Origin: Streptomyces sp. CBMA291
Lineage (GTDB): Bacteria > Actinomycetota > Actinomycetes > Streptomycetales > Streptomycetaceae
Direction: 5' to 3'
NCBI RefSeq assembly: GCF_014596525.1
Contig: NZ_MSJP01000023.1
Span: forward strand, 1-57,781
DNA: 57,781 nucleotides
The translations under genes were made by a program, and so were the position numbers. How positions within the stretch are numbered: position 1 is the stretch's first letter; every line of letters begins with the position of its first letter. Under the pieces are notes generated by a model that was not told the DNA's origin, did not search any database, and was given only the letters and a program-made list of their open reading frames with translations. This document shows, one piece after another, positions 9,090 to 17,765 of this stretch.

Positions 9090-10547
9090 TCAGACGGGCT
9101 CCGGGCTCCGGTCGTGCCCGGTGCCCCGGCCGCCCACCCCGGTCGCCGCGCAGAGGGCGAGCGCGAGGGCCGCCGCCGCAGCGGGGACCAGGAAGCCGAA
9201 GGCGGCGAAGGGCGCGTGGTCGGCGGTCCAGCCGCCGATCGCGGAACCGGCCGCGATCCCGCCGAGCAGGGCGGTCACGGCGAGCGTCATGCCCTCGTTC
9301 AGCTGGGACGGCGGGGTCATCCGCTGGACCAGGCCCATGCCCGTCACCATCGTCGGCGCGGTCGCCATGCCCGCCACGAGCAGCCCGCCCGCGAGCGCGA
9401 GCAGGGAGCCGGTCGAAGCCGCCAGGAACGGCACCGTCATGAGCACGCTCATCGCGGCCAGACAGGTCCGCAGCCGAACGGTCCTGCGGGCCCGCCCGTA
9501 GAGCAGTCCCGCCGCACAGGATCCGGCCGCCTGGAGCGCCAGTACGGGCCCGGCGACGGGACCGTCGACGAAGGCGAGCGCCCCCACCTCCATCGACCCG
9601 AAGACCGCCCCGGTGGCCAGGAACACCACGAGCAGCGGGGCCATCCCCGGCCTCCGCAGGGGCGAGCCCGCGGCCGTGCGCGGGGCCACCGGGGGCTCCG
9701 TGGCGCGCTGCGCGGTGAAGAGCAGCATCCCGCCGAGGAAGAGGACGGCCGCGGTGAGGGTGCCCGCCTCGGGGAAGAGCGCCGAGCAGAGGAACGCGGC
9801 GATCACCGGGCCCAGCATGTAGCACAGCTCGTCCGCCGCCTGCTCGAAGGCGTTCGCGGTGTGCAGTTCGTCCGGCCGGCCCGACAGCAGATGGGCCCAG
9901 CGGGCCCGGGACATGCCCCCGGTGTTCGGGGCGGTGGCGGTGAGCGCGGTCGTCACGAACAGGGCCCACACCGGGGCCCCGCCGTGCACGCAGAGCAGCA
10001 GCACCAGATGGCCGAGGGCCGCGTAGGCGGTGGCCGGGACGGCGACCCTTGCCTGCCCGTACCGGTCGACGAGCCGGGCGATCCAGGGGGCGGTGACCGC
10101 TCCCGCCGCCATGCCGGTGGCGGTCACGGCCCCGGCGAGCGCGTACGAGTCGTACGCCGCCGCGATCATGATCACGGCGCTGACGCCGAACATGCCGACG
10201 GGAAGCCGGGCGATCAGATTCCCCGCGGTGAAGGCCTTGGCCCCGGGCCGCGCGAAGAGCCGGAGGTAGGGGTTACGGGGGAGGGGCACGGGGACGGGCC
10301 CGGCGGCGTCCGGGGGCGTCCCGTCCGGGGGTGACGTGGAGGGCGTCGCCTCGGGGTCCGGGAAGGCGGGGCCTGCGACGGGTCCCGTTCCGGGGTCCGG
10401 GAAGGTGGGGCCTGCGATGGGCTCCGTCCCGGGGGGCGGGAAGGCGGGGCTTCCGGCAGGCTTCGGCTCGGGGGGCGGAGGGGCTTCGTGGTAGCGGGGG
10501 GCGAGGGCCGGGCCCGCCGGGGTCGGGATGAGGTCCGGTTGCGGCAT
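9090..10547 (-). CDS. MFS transporter with repetitive proline-rich N-terminal tail
   Basis: Major facilitator protein of 485 residues with about 12 helices, beginning near residue 105 (AFTAGNLIARLPVGMFGVSAV). An MFS-type loop motif (ARLVDRYGQARV) follows the second helix pair. The first 100 residues are cytoplasmic and Pro-rich with near-repeats of GTEPIAGPTFPDP and GTGPVAGPAFPDP, unusual for the family. The substrate is unknown. The gene is divergent from a LysR regulator 80 bases away, which probably controls it. Confidence 0.85.
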   Translation of the reverse strand: MPQPDLIPTPAGPALAPRYHEAPPPPEPKPAGSPAFPPPGTEPIAGPTFPDPGTGPVAGPAFPDPEATPSTSPPDGTPPDAAGPVPVPLPRNPYLRLFARPGAKAFTAGNLIARLPVGMFGVSAVIMIAAAYDSYALAGAVTATGMAAGAVTAPWIARLVDRYGQARVAVPATAYAALGHLVLLLCVHGGAPVWALFVTTALTATAPNTGGMSRARWAHLLSGRPDELHTANAFEQAADELCYMLGPVIAAFLCSALFPEAGTLTAAVLFLGGMLLFTAQRATEPPVAPRTAAGSPLRRPGMAPLLVVFLATGAVFGSMEVGALAFVDGPVAGPVLALQAAGSCAAGLLYGRARRTVRLRTCLAAMSVLMTVPFLAASTGSLLALAGGLLVAGMATAPTMVTGMGLVQRMTPPSQLNEGMTLAVTALLGGIAAGSAIGGWTADHAPFAAFGFLVPAAAAALALALCAATGVGGRGTGHDRSPEPV

Positions 10548-10581
10548 GGGTCAAGCCTCGGGGCGACCCGCCCGGCCGGTC

Positions 10582-10618
10582 CAACACCTGTTCGGTGGCC
10601 ATTCACGCACCTGTGTTG
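10582..10618. promoter_or_regulatory. candidate LysR operator in the MFS/LysR divergent promoter
   Basis: CAACAC (10582-10587) and GTGTTG (10613-10618) form an inverted repeat 25 bases apart. CACCTGT occurs twice in direct orientation within it. The position between the divergent starts fits a LysR-type recognition and activation site. Confidence 0.4.
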
Positions 10619-10624
10619 TTGAAT
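10619..10624 (+). promoter_or_regulatory. -10 hexamer TTGAAT of the LysR gene
   Basis: TTGAAT ends exactly 6 bases before GTG 10631, the same geometry as other apparent leaderless genes here. It supports the 10631 start over the upstream in-frame GTG at 10595. Confidence 0.35.
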
Positions 10625-10630
10625 GCGCCG

Positions 10631-11614
10631 GTGGCCCTCCCGACCGGTTCCCCCGCCCCGCGCGACCTCGACCCCCGGCTGCTCCGCGCCTTCACCGCCG
10701 TCGCCGAGGAACTGCACTTCACCCGCGCCGCCGCCCGCCTCTACCTCGCCCAGCAGGCCCTGAGCCGGGACATCCGGCGCCTGGAGGCCGAGCTGGGCGC
10801 CGAGTTGTTCACCCGGACCACCCGGCAGGTCGCCCTCAGCCCGGACGGCGAGCGTCTCCTTCCGTACGCGCGCCGGGTGCTCGCCGCCCACGACGAGCTG
10901 ACCGAGGCCTTCCGGGCGCCGCTCAGGCCCCTCCTCGTCGACCTCAACAGCCCCGGCCTCGCCCAGGAACGCGTCCTCGCCCGCGCCCGCGAACTCGCCC
11001 CGGAACAGGAGCTGATGGCCCGCTACGAGAGCGGACTCACCGGAGCCGTACGGGAGATCGCCGCCGGGCGCCTCGACGCCTCCTTCGGACGGTACGGAGG
11101 ACTCGCCCCCGCCCTGCGGGCCCGGCTGGACACGCAGTTCACCCGGTACGAGCGGCTGGCCGTGATCCTGCCCCGGGACCATCCGATGGCCGGGCTGCCC
11201 CGGGTGCCGCTCGCGGCGCTCGCGGGGGAGCGGATCTACGCGGGCGCGGGCAACGACCGCACGCCCGAGTGGACCGACCTGGCCGCCCGGCTCTTCGCGG
11301 GGCGCGGGATCGAGGTCGCCCCGCCCGCGCCGCTCGCGGTCGGCAAGGAGGAGTTCCGCCGCATCATGGCCAAGCACCGCCACCCGGTGCTCGCCTCCGT
11401 CGACTTCCCCGCCATGCCCGACTGTGTGCTGCGGCCCCTGGTGGACCCCGTACCGCTGTCGCCGGTGAGTCTGGTGTGGCGCAAGGGGCTGCGGCATCCC
11501 GGGCTCGACGCGCTGCGGACCGCCGCCGCCGAGGTCGGCGCCCGGGAGGGCTGGCGGACCCGCCCGCCCGGCTCCTGGCTCCCGGCGGACGAACCGGGCC
11601 TCCCGCCCGGCTGA
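10631..11614 (+). CDS. LysR-family transcriptional regulator
   Basis: DNA-binding regulator of 327 residues. The winged helix-turn-helix is clear (LLRAFTAVAEELHFTRAAAR, then QQALSRDIRRLEAELGAELF), followed by a periplasmic-binding-like effector domain from about residue 90 (LLVDLNSPG onward). The effector is unknown. It is divergent from the MFS gene and so probably a local regulator of it. An in-frame GTG at 10595 would add 12 residues that do not look like LysR. Confidence 0.88.
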   Translation: MALPTGSPAPRDLDPRLLRAFTAVAEELHFTRAAARLYLAQQALSRDIRRLEAELGAELFTRTTRQVALSPDGERLLPYARRVLAAHDELTEAFRAPLRPLLVDLNSPGLAQERVLARARELAPEQELMARYESGLTGAVREIAAGRLDASFGRYGGLAPALRARLDTQFTRYERLAVILPRDHPMAGLPRVPLAALAGERIYAGAGNDRTPEWTDLAARLFAGRGIEVAPPAPLAVGKEEFRRIMAKHRHPVLASVDFPAMPDCVLRPLVDPVPLSPVSLVWRKGLRHPGLDALRTAAAEVGAREGWRTRPPGSWLPADEPGLPPG

Positions 11615-11991
11615 ACGGGCCTCCCGACCGGCCTCCCGACCGGCCTCCCGACCGGGCCCGGCCCGGGGCCGTACCGGTGCCTTCCGGAGGCCGTACCCGT
11701 ACCCGTACCTGCTCCGGAGGCCGTACCCGTACCCGCCCCGAAGGCCGTACTCGTACCCGTACCCGCATCAAGCCCGGATCCGTACCCGCTCCGAAGGCGC
11801 CCCTGTTTCGCTCCGGAGGCCGGTCCTGCATCCTCCCGGAGGGCTCACACGTGCTCCGCCCTCCCCGTGAGAGCAAGGTTCCGTCATCGTCATCTCGTGG
11901 AACCGGGGCGAAACGCCGCCTCCCCTAGCGTCGTGTCCCGGTGGACCGGGGCTGTGGACGCCCCAGGACCCGACACCCGCGGAGGTACGAC
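11615..11991. repeat. non-coding region with short GC-rich tandem repeats
   Basis: Immediately after the LysR stop come three copies of cctcccgaccgg (about 11621-11660), then degenerate arrays of ggccgtacccgtacccg up to about 11790. Codon bias does not support a gene. The downstream end carries the narK promoter region. Confidence 0.55.
11899..11931 (+). promoter_or_regulatory. possible GlnR half-site and -10 box before narK
   Basis: ggaac-N6-gaaac at 11899-11914 resembles half of the GlnR box pattern gTnAC-n6-GaAAC. TAGCGT at 11926-11931 is a plausible -10 hexamer. Nitrogen control of nitrate transport by GlnR and NnaR is known in actinobacteria, but the second half-site is not convincing here. 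Confidence 0.3.
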
Positions 11992-13317
11992 ATGGGCGGC
12001 GGCCGGTGGATCGAGCGGTGGGAGCCGGAGGACGAGACCTTCTGGCGCGAGACGGGGAAACGGACCGCCCGGCGGAACCTGCTCGTCTCGGTCTTCTCCG
12101 AACACATCGGCTTCTCCGTCTGGAGCCTCTGGTCCGTCATGGTCCTCTTCATGGGACCCGAGTACGGCGTCGATCCGGCCGGGAAGTTCTTCCTGATCGG
12201 GACCACCACCCTGGTCGGCGCCCTCGTCCGGATCCCGTACACCTTCGCCGTGGCCCGCTTCGGCGGACGGAACTGGACGGTCCTCAGCGCCCTGCTGCTC
12301 CTGCTGCCGACCGGCTTCGCGTACGCGGTCATGGAGCCGGGTACCCCGTACCCCGTCTTCGTCCTGGTGGCCGCGCTCACCGGGGTCGGCGGCGGCGGCT
12401 TCGCCTCCTCCACGGCCAACGTCAACGCCTTCTTCCCGCAAGCCGAGAAGGGCTGGGCCCTCGGGCTCAACGCGGGCGGCGGCAACATCGGCGTCCCCGT
12501 CGTCCAACTCGTCGGCCTCCTCGTCATCGGCACGGCGGGAGCGGCCCACCCGAGGATCGTGCTCGGTCTCTACCTGCCCCTGATCGTCGCCGCCGCCCTG
12601 TGCGCCGCGCTCTTCATGGACAACCTCGCCCCCGTCAGGAACGACACCGGGGCCGCCCGCGAGGCCCTGCGCGACCGGCACACCTGGCTCATGTCCTTCC
12701 TGTACGTCGGCAGCTTCGGCTCCTTCATCGGCTTCGCCTTCGCCTTCGGTCTGGTGCTCCAGTCCCAGTTCGGCCGCACCCCGCTCCAGGCCGCCTCGCT
12801 CACCTTCGCGGGACCCCTGCTCGGCTCCCTGCTCCGGCCGCTCGGCGGCCTCCTCGCCGACCGGCACGGCGGCGCCCGCGTCACCCTCGGCAGCTTCGCC
12901 GGGATGACGGTGGCGACCATGGTGGTCATCCACGCCGCCACGAACGACTCCCTCCCCCTCTTCCTCGCCGGATTCGCCGGGCTCTTCGTCCTCAGCGGCC
13001 TCGGCAACGGCTCCACGTACAAGCTGATCCCGGCGGTCTTCCTCGCCCAGGGCCGGCGCAAGGGGCTCACCGGCACGGCGGCCGAGGCCTACGGGCGACG
13101 GCTCTCCGGCGCCGCCATGGGGCTCGCAGGAGCGCTCGGCGCGCTCGGCGGACTCGGCGTCGACCTCGCCTTCCGCGAGTCCTTCGGGACCACCGGAACC
13201 GGCACGGACGCCTTCGTCGCCTTCCTCGTCTGCTACGCGCTCTGCATGGGCGTCACCTGGGCCGTATACCTTCGCCGCCCCCGCACCGCGCCCCTGGACT
13301 GCGCTTCCGTCCGGTAG
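11992..13317 (+). CDS. narK: nitrate/nitrite transporter NarK
   Basis: MFS protein of 441 residues with 12 helices in the nitrate/nitrite porter family. The nitrate signature appears as GLNAGGGNIGVPVVQ in the fifth helix region and GLGNGSTYKLIPAVF near the eleventh. The N-terminus WEPEDETFW is typical of actinobacterial NarK. The ATG follows ggaggt six bases upstream. The gene is followed 86 bases later by nnaR, a regulator of nitrate assimilation, and corresponds by context to S. coelicolor SCO2959. Confidence 0.92.
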   Translation: MGGGRWIERWEPEDETFWRETGKRTARRNLLVSVFSEHIGFSVWSLWSVMVLFMGPEYGVDPAGKFFLIGTTTLVGALVRIPYTFAVARFGGRNWTVLSALLLLLPTGFAYAVMEPGTPYPVFVLVAALTGVGGGGFASSTANVNAFFPQAEKGWALGLNAGGGNIGVPVVQLVGLLVIGTAGAAHPRIVLGLYLPLIVAAALCAALFMDNLAPVRNDTGAAREALRDRHTWLMSFLYVGSFGSFIGFAFAFGLVLQSQFGRTPLQAASLTFAGPLLGSLLRPLGGLLADRHGGARVTLGSFAGMTVATMVVIHAATNDSLPLFLAGFAGLFVLSGLGNGSTYKLIPAVFLAQGRRKGLTGTAAEAYGRRLSGAAMGLAGALGALGGLGVDLAFRESFGTTGTGTDAFVAFLVCYALCMGVTWAVYLRRPRTAPLDCASVR

Positions 13318-13403
13318 CGGCCCCGGCGCGTGGCGCGGACCGTAACGGCCGGGAAATACCGGTGAACCCCGTCCGTCACGCGCACCCGGCAGGCTCGCGT
13401 CTC

Positions 13404-14540
13404 ATGGACGAGCCAGAACCCGCCCCCCTCACCGGTTTCACGGTCGGCGTCACCGCGGCCCGCCGCGCGGACGAACTCCTCGCGCTGCTGCGCAGACGCG
13501 GCGCCGCCGTCGTCCACGGGCCCGCCCTGCGGATCGTCCCCCTCGCCGACGACACCGAACTCCTCGCCGCCACCCGGGAACTCCTCGCCCACGCCCCGGA
13601 CCTCACCGTCGCCACCACGGCGATCGGCTTCCGGGGCTGGATCGAGGCGGCCGAGGGCTGGGGGATCGGAGCGGAACTCCTCGGCGTGCTGCGCGGCGCC
13701 CCCCTCCTCGCCCGGGGCCCCAAGGTCAAGGGAGCCGTACGGGCCGCCGGGCTCACCGAGGACTGGTCGCCCGCGTCGGAGTCCATGGCCGAGGTCCTCG
13801 ACCGGCTCCTCGGCGAGGGCGTCACGGGCCGCCGCATCGCGCTCCAGCTGCACGGGGAACCACTGCCCGGCTTCGTCGAGGCGCTGACCGCCGCCGGAGC
13901 GCAGGTCGTCGCCGTCCCCGTCTACCGCTGGATGCCCCCCGAGGACACCGGCCCCCTCGACCGGCTCCTCGACGCGGCCCTCACCGGCGCCCTGGACGCC
14001 GTCACCTTCACCAGCGCCCCCGCCGCCGTCTCGCTGCTCGCCCGCGCCGAGGGCCGGGGCGCGAAGGACGCGCTCGTCGCCGCCCTGCGCCGGGACGTGC
14101 TCGCGGTGTGCGTCGGCCCGGCGACGGCGCTGCCCTTGCAGAGCGAGGGCATCGACACCCATCAGCCGGAACGTTTCCGCCTCGGCCCGCTCGTGCAGCT
14201 CCTCTGCCGCGAACTGCCCGCCCGCGCCCAGGTCCTGCCGGTGGCCGGGCACCGGGTGGAGGTGCGCGGCCACGCCGTCCTCGTCGACGGCGTCCCCCGC
14301 CCCGTCCCGCCCACCGGGATGGCCCTCATGGGGCTCCTCACCCGCCGCCCCGGCTGGGTGGTCTCCCGCGCCGACCTGCTGCGCGCCCTGCCCGGCGCGG
14401 GCCGCGACGAGCACGCCGTGGAGACCGCGATGGCCCGGCTCCGCACCGCCCTCGGCACCCCGAAACTCATCCAGACCGTGGTCAAACGCGGCTACCGGCT
14501 CTCCTTCGACCCGACGGCGGACAGGGCCTGCGAGGGATGA
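13404..14540 (+). CDS. nnaR: NnaR-type HemD-like/winged-helix regulator
   Basis: A 378-residue protein. Residues 1 to about 260 have the uroporphyrinogen-III synthase (HemD) fold (GFTVGVTAARRADELLALL, VDAVTFTSAPAAVSLL-like TFTSAPA motif). Residues 275-370 are an OmpR/PhoB-like winged helix (ALMGLLTRRPGWVVSRADLL, LIQTVVKRGYRL). This fusion next to narK is the actinobacterial NnaR, a nitrate-assimilation regulator that acts with GlnR in mycobacteria and Streptomyces. The HemD part probably senses rather than catalyses. The ribosome site is weak, so the exact start is less certain. Confidence 0.88.
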   Translation: MDEPEPAPLTGFTVGVTAARRADELLALLRRRGAAVVHGPALRIVPLADDTELLAATRELLAHAPDLTVATTAIGFRGWIEAAEGWGIGAELLGVLRGAPLLARGPKVKGAVRAAGLTEDWSPASESMAEVLDRLLGEGVTGRRIALQLHGEPLPGFVEALTAAGAQVVAVPVYRWMPPEDTGPLDRLLDAALTGALDAVTFTSAPAAVSLLARAEGRGAKDALVAALRRDVLAVCVGPATALPLQSEGIDTHQPERFRLGPLVQLLCRELPARAQVLPVAGHRVEVRGHAVLVDGVPRPVPPTGMALMGLLTRRPGWVVSRADLLRALPGAGRDEHAVETAMARLRTALGTPKLIQTVVKRGYRLSFDPTADRACEG

Positions 14541-14593
14541 GCCCTCCCGGGGCTCCCGCCCGCCGGACCCGGGCCCCACCGGGCCCCGCGCTG

Positions 14594-14599
14594 TACCGT
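14594..14599 (+). promoter_or_regulatory. -10 hexamer TACCGT of the acetyltransferase gene
   Basis: TACCGT ends exactly 6 bases before ATG 14606, and no ribosome site is visible. Leaderless geometry. Confidence 0.45.
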
Positions 14600-14605
14600 T
14601 CACGG

Positions 14606-15160
14606 ATGATCGCCGAAGGAGTCCTCATACGGCCCGCAGTCCCCGGGGACGCGGCCGCGCTCGCCGCCGCGCTGCTGCGCAACCGGGCCCACATGAAGAG
14701 CCGTGAGCCCTACCGCCCCGAGTCGTACTACACGCCCGAGGCGCAGGCGGAGCGGATCGCGGACGGCGGGGCGCGCTGGTTCGCCGTCGTGGGCGAGCGG
14801 GTGGTGGGCGCCGCCATCCTCTCCGGGATCGTCCTCGGCCCGCTCCGCAGCGCCTCCCTCGGCTACTGGGTCGACGAGGAACACACCGGGCGCGGTCTCG
14901 CCACCGCGCTCACCGAGGAAGTCTGCCGCGCCGCCCGCGAGGAACTGGGCCTGCACCGCGTCGAGGCGGGCACCCTCCTGGACAACCACGCCTCCCAACG
15001 GGTCCTCGCCAAGTGCGGGTTCGAACGCATCGGCACCGCGCCCCGCTGCCTGCACATCGACGGAGCCTGGCGCGACCACCACCTCTTCCAGCGCATCCTG
15101 CACGACGACCCGCCGCCCGGCATTCCCGCCGCCACGACCCCTTCCGGGGATCTCGCCTGA
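14606..15160 (+). CDS. GNAT-family N-acetyltransferase (RimJ/RimL-like)
   Basis: Acetyl-CoA dependent acetyltransferase of 184 residues. The acetyl-CoA binding motif A is visible as EEHTGRGLATALTEE, with the downstream motif B (HRVEAGTLLDNHASQRVLAKCGFERIG). The last feature is typical of RimJ/RimL enzymes that acetylate protein N-termini or small amines. The substrate cannot be predicted. It appears to have its own promoter. Confidence 0.88.
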   Translation: MIAEGVLIRPAVPGDAAALAAALLRNRAHMKSREPYRPESYYTPEAQAERIADGGARWFAVVGERVVGAAILSGIVLGPLRSASLGYWVDEEHTGRGLATALTEEVCRAAREELGLHRVEAGTLLDNHASQRVLAKCGFERIGTAPRCLHIDGAWRDHHLFQRILHDDPPPGIPAATTPSGDLA

Positions 15161-15223
15161 CACGGCGCCTTTCCGTGGCGTACGCTCGACGGCTGCCCAG
15201 TGCACATCAGAAGGGGGCCTTAG

Positions 15224-17596
15224 GTGGCCGCGCAGGAAGCCGTGGACACGGTCAGGGACCGTGAGATCGGTGTCGAACAGGAACATCTGGATCACGTCTA
15301 CCGCCGACTGGAGGAGAAGATCCACGAGGCGGAGTTCCTGATGAACGACGCCGCCCAGAAGGGCCACGTCGGCACGCCAGGCGCCCTCGCCGAGCGGGAC
15401 GCGCAGGTCTTCCGGGCCGGCATCCACCTCAACCGGCTCAACAACGAGTTCGAGGACTTCCTCTTCGGCCGGATCGACCTGCTCCACGGCAAGGACGGAA
15501 AGAAGGGCCCCGACGGCGCCTTCACCTCCGTGGAGCCCGCCGAGGACGCCGTACGCGCCGACAACACGGCCGAGATCGGCGAAACCCTCCACATCGGCCG
15601 CATCGGCGTCCTCGACTCCGACTACGCGCCGCTGGTCATCGACTGGCGCGCGCCCGCCGCCGCGCCCTTCTACCGCTCCACCCCGGTCGACCCCGGCCGG
15701 GTCGTGCGCCGCCGGGTCATCCGCTCCAAGGGCCGCCGGGTCCTCGGCGTCGAGGACGACCTGATGCGCCCCGAGCTGCGGGCCACCCTCGACGGGCGGG
15801 AACTGCCGGTCATCGGCGACGGCGCCCTGATGGCCGCCCTCGGCCAGGCCCGCAGCCACACCATGCGGGACATCGTCTCCTCCATCCAGGCGGAGCAGGA
15901 CCTCGTCATCCGCGCGCCCGCCGCCTCCGTCACCTACGTGGAGGGCGGCCCCGGCACCGGCAAGACCGCCGTGGCCCTGCACCGGGCCGCCTACCTCCTC
16001 TACCAGGACCGGCGGCGGTACGCGGGCGGCATCCTGATCGTCTCCCCGACCCCGCTCCTCGTCTCGTACACCGAGGGCGTCCTGCCCTCCCTCGGCGAGG
16101 AGGGGCAGGTCGCCATCCGTGCCGTCGGCTCCCTCGTCGACGGCGTCGAGGCCACCGCCTACGACGAGCCCGCCGTCGCCCGGATCAAGGGCTCCTCGCG
16201 GATGCTCGCCGTGCTGCGCAAGGCCGCGAGGGGCGCCCTGGAGACCCCCGCGCCCCGGGCCCAGCGGGAACTCGGCGAGGACGAGCAGGCCCCGGCGGGC
16301 ACCCCCACCCGGCTGCGGGTGGTCGCCTTCGGCCGCCGTCTGGAACTCGAAGCCGACGAGCTGCGGCGCATCCGCCACAACGTCCTCGGCGGCACCGCCC
16401 CCGTCAACCTGCTCCGCCCGCGCGCCCGCCGTCTCCTCCTCGACGCGCTGTACGCCAAGTCGGGGGCGGTCGGCCGGCACAGCGACCCGGAACTCGCCGC
16501 CGAGCTGCGCTCCTCCTTCGACGAGGACGTCACCACCGAGGACTCCTTCCTCGGCTTCCTCGACGCCTGGTGGCCCGAGCTGACCCCGCGGGCGGTCCTC
16601 GACGCGATGGCCGACGAGCGGCGGCTGAGCCGCTGGGCCCGCCGGATCCTCAACCCTGGCGAGGTGCGGCGGCTCGCCCGCTCGCTGCGCCGCCGGGAGC
16701 CGTCCGTCCACGACGTGGCCCTCCTGGACGAGCTGGGCACCCTCCTGGGCGCCCCGGTGCGGCCCAGGAAGCGCAGGGAGTACGACCCGCTCGACCAGCT
16801 CACCGGCCTGGAGGAGCTGATGCCGGTCCGCGAGGAGACCCAGCGGGAGCGGGCCGAGCGGCTCGCGGCCGAGCGCACCGAGTACGCGCACGTCATCGTC
16901 GACGAGGCGCAGGACCTCACGCCCATGCAGTGGCGGATGGTCGGCAGGCGCGGCCGGCACGCCACCTGGACGGTGGTCGGCGACCCCGCGCAGTCCTCCT
17001 GGTCGGACCCGGACGAGGCGGCGGCGGCACGGGACGAGGCGCTCGGCTCCCGGCCGCGCCGCCGCTTCGAGCTGACCGTGAACTACCGCAACCCGGCGGA
17101 GATCGCGGACCTGGCAGCCAAGGTCCTCGCCCTGGCCATGCCGGGCAAGGAGTCGCCGCGCGCGGTCCGCTCGACGGGCGTCGAGCCCCGCTTCGTCGCG
17201 GTGCCGGAGAAGCCCCGCGAGTCCGGGACGCCCGGGACGCCCGATCAGGCCGCCACGGGCGGTCTGGCCGAGATCGTACGGTCCGAGGCGCGGCTGCTCC
17301 TGGAGCGGGTCGAGGGCACCGTCGGCGTGGTCGTCGCCATGCGGCGGCGCGAGGAGGCGGCCCGCTGGCTCGCGGCGCTGGGCGACCGGGTGGTGGCGCT
17401 GGGCTCCCTTGAGGCGAAGGGCCTGGAGTACGACGCCACGGTGGTCGTCTCGCCCGCCGAGATCGCGGACGAGTCCCCGGCCGGACTGCGGGTGCTCTAC
17501 GTGGCCCTGACCCGGGCGACGCAGCAGCTCACGGTGGTCGCGGCGGCGGCGGACATGCCGGACGCCGACGGGGTCCCCGACCTGCTCAGGGAGTAG
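15224..17596 (+). CDS. helD: HelD-like RNA polymerase recycling ATPase
   Basis: UvrD-like superfamily 1 ATPase of 790 residues. The long N-terminal coiled coil (QEHLDHVYRRLEEKIHEAE) and the segment LVIDWRAPAAAPFY identify the HelD class, which pries stalled RNA polymerase off DNA rather than unwinding DNA. Walker A GGPGTGKTA is near residue 243, Walker B VIVDEAQDLTPMQW near 560, with motifs VNYRNPAEI and YVALTRATQQLTVV near the C-terminus. Streptomyces HelR, a relative, gives rifamycin tolerance, but I see no rifamycin-associated palindrome upstream. The GTG start follows gaaggggg. TACGCT at 15180-15185 may be the -10 box. Confidence 0.88.
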   Translation: MAAQEAVDTVRDREIGVEQEHLDHVYRRLEEKIHEAEFLMNDAAQKGHVGTPGALAERDAQVFRAGIHLNRLNNEFEDFLFGRIDLLHGKDGKKGPDGAFTSVEPAEDAVRADNTAEIGETLHIGRIGVLDSDYAPLVIDWRAPAAAPFYRSTPVDPGRVVRRRVIRSKGRRVLGVEDDLMRPELRATLDGRELPVIGDGALMAALGQARSHTMRDIVSSIQAEQDLVIRAPAASVTYVEGGPGTGKTAVALHRAAYLLYQDRRRYAGGILIVSPTPLLVSYTEGVLPSLGEEGQVAIRAVGSLVDGVEATAYDEPAVARIKGSSRMLAVLRKAARGALETPAPRAQRELGEDEQAPAGTPTRLRVVAFGRRLELEADELRRIRHNVLGGTAPVNLLRPRARRLLLDALYAKSGAVGRHSDPELAAELRSSFDEDVTTEDSFLGFLDAWWPELTPRAVLDAMADERRLSRWARRILNPGEVRRLARSLRRREPSVHDVALLDELGTLLGAPVRPRKRREYDPLDQLTGLEELMPVREETQRERAERLAAERTEYAHVIVDEAQDLTPMQWRMVGRRGRHATWTVVGDPAQSSWSDPDEAAAARDEALGSRPRRRFELTVNYRNPAEIADLAAKVLALAMPGKESPRAVRSTGVEPRFVAVPEKPRESGTPGTPDQAATGGLAEIVRSEARLLLERVEGTVGVVVAMRRREEAARWLAALGDRVVALGSLEAKGLEYDATVVVSPAEIADESPAGLRVLYVALTRATQQLTVVAAAADMPDADGVPDLLRE

Positions 17597-17631
17597 CGCC
17601 GGGCCGGTGGCGAGGGCCCCGGGGAAGAGGC

Positions 17632-17671
17632 CCCGGGACCATGGCGCGGGTCCGGGGCGAACGGTCCCGGG
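17632..17671 (+). terminator. terminator of helD
   Basis: cccgggacc (17632-17640) pairs with ggtcccggg (17663-17671) around a 22-base loop, 36 bases after the stop. Confidence 0.5.
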
Positions 17672-17731
17672 CCCCCGGCGCAGGTCCGGGGGAGTGGCCT
17701 CGGGACTGATTTCCGGTCAACCTGTGGCGCT

Positions 17732-17757
17732 GGAATCACTGGGCAGGGTGGTTTGTT
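17732..17757 (+). promoter_or_regulatory. SigR-type promoter GGAAT-N18-GTT
   Basis: GGAAT at 17732-17736 and GTT at 17755-17757, with exactly 18 bases between, match the published Streptomyces SigR (thiol-oxidative stress sigma factor) consensus. The expected start point is about 17764-17768, at the first base of the structured RNA that follows. TAGCCT at 17757-17762 could also act as an ordinary -10. Confidence 0.6.
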
Positions 17758-17765
17758 AGCCTTGT

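Noticed and set aside
8797..9501. Plus-strand open frame starting in tmRNA
   Set aside because: It begins inside the tRNA-like domain of ssrA and runs opposite the MFS gene.
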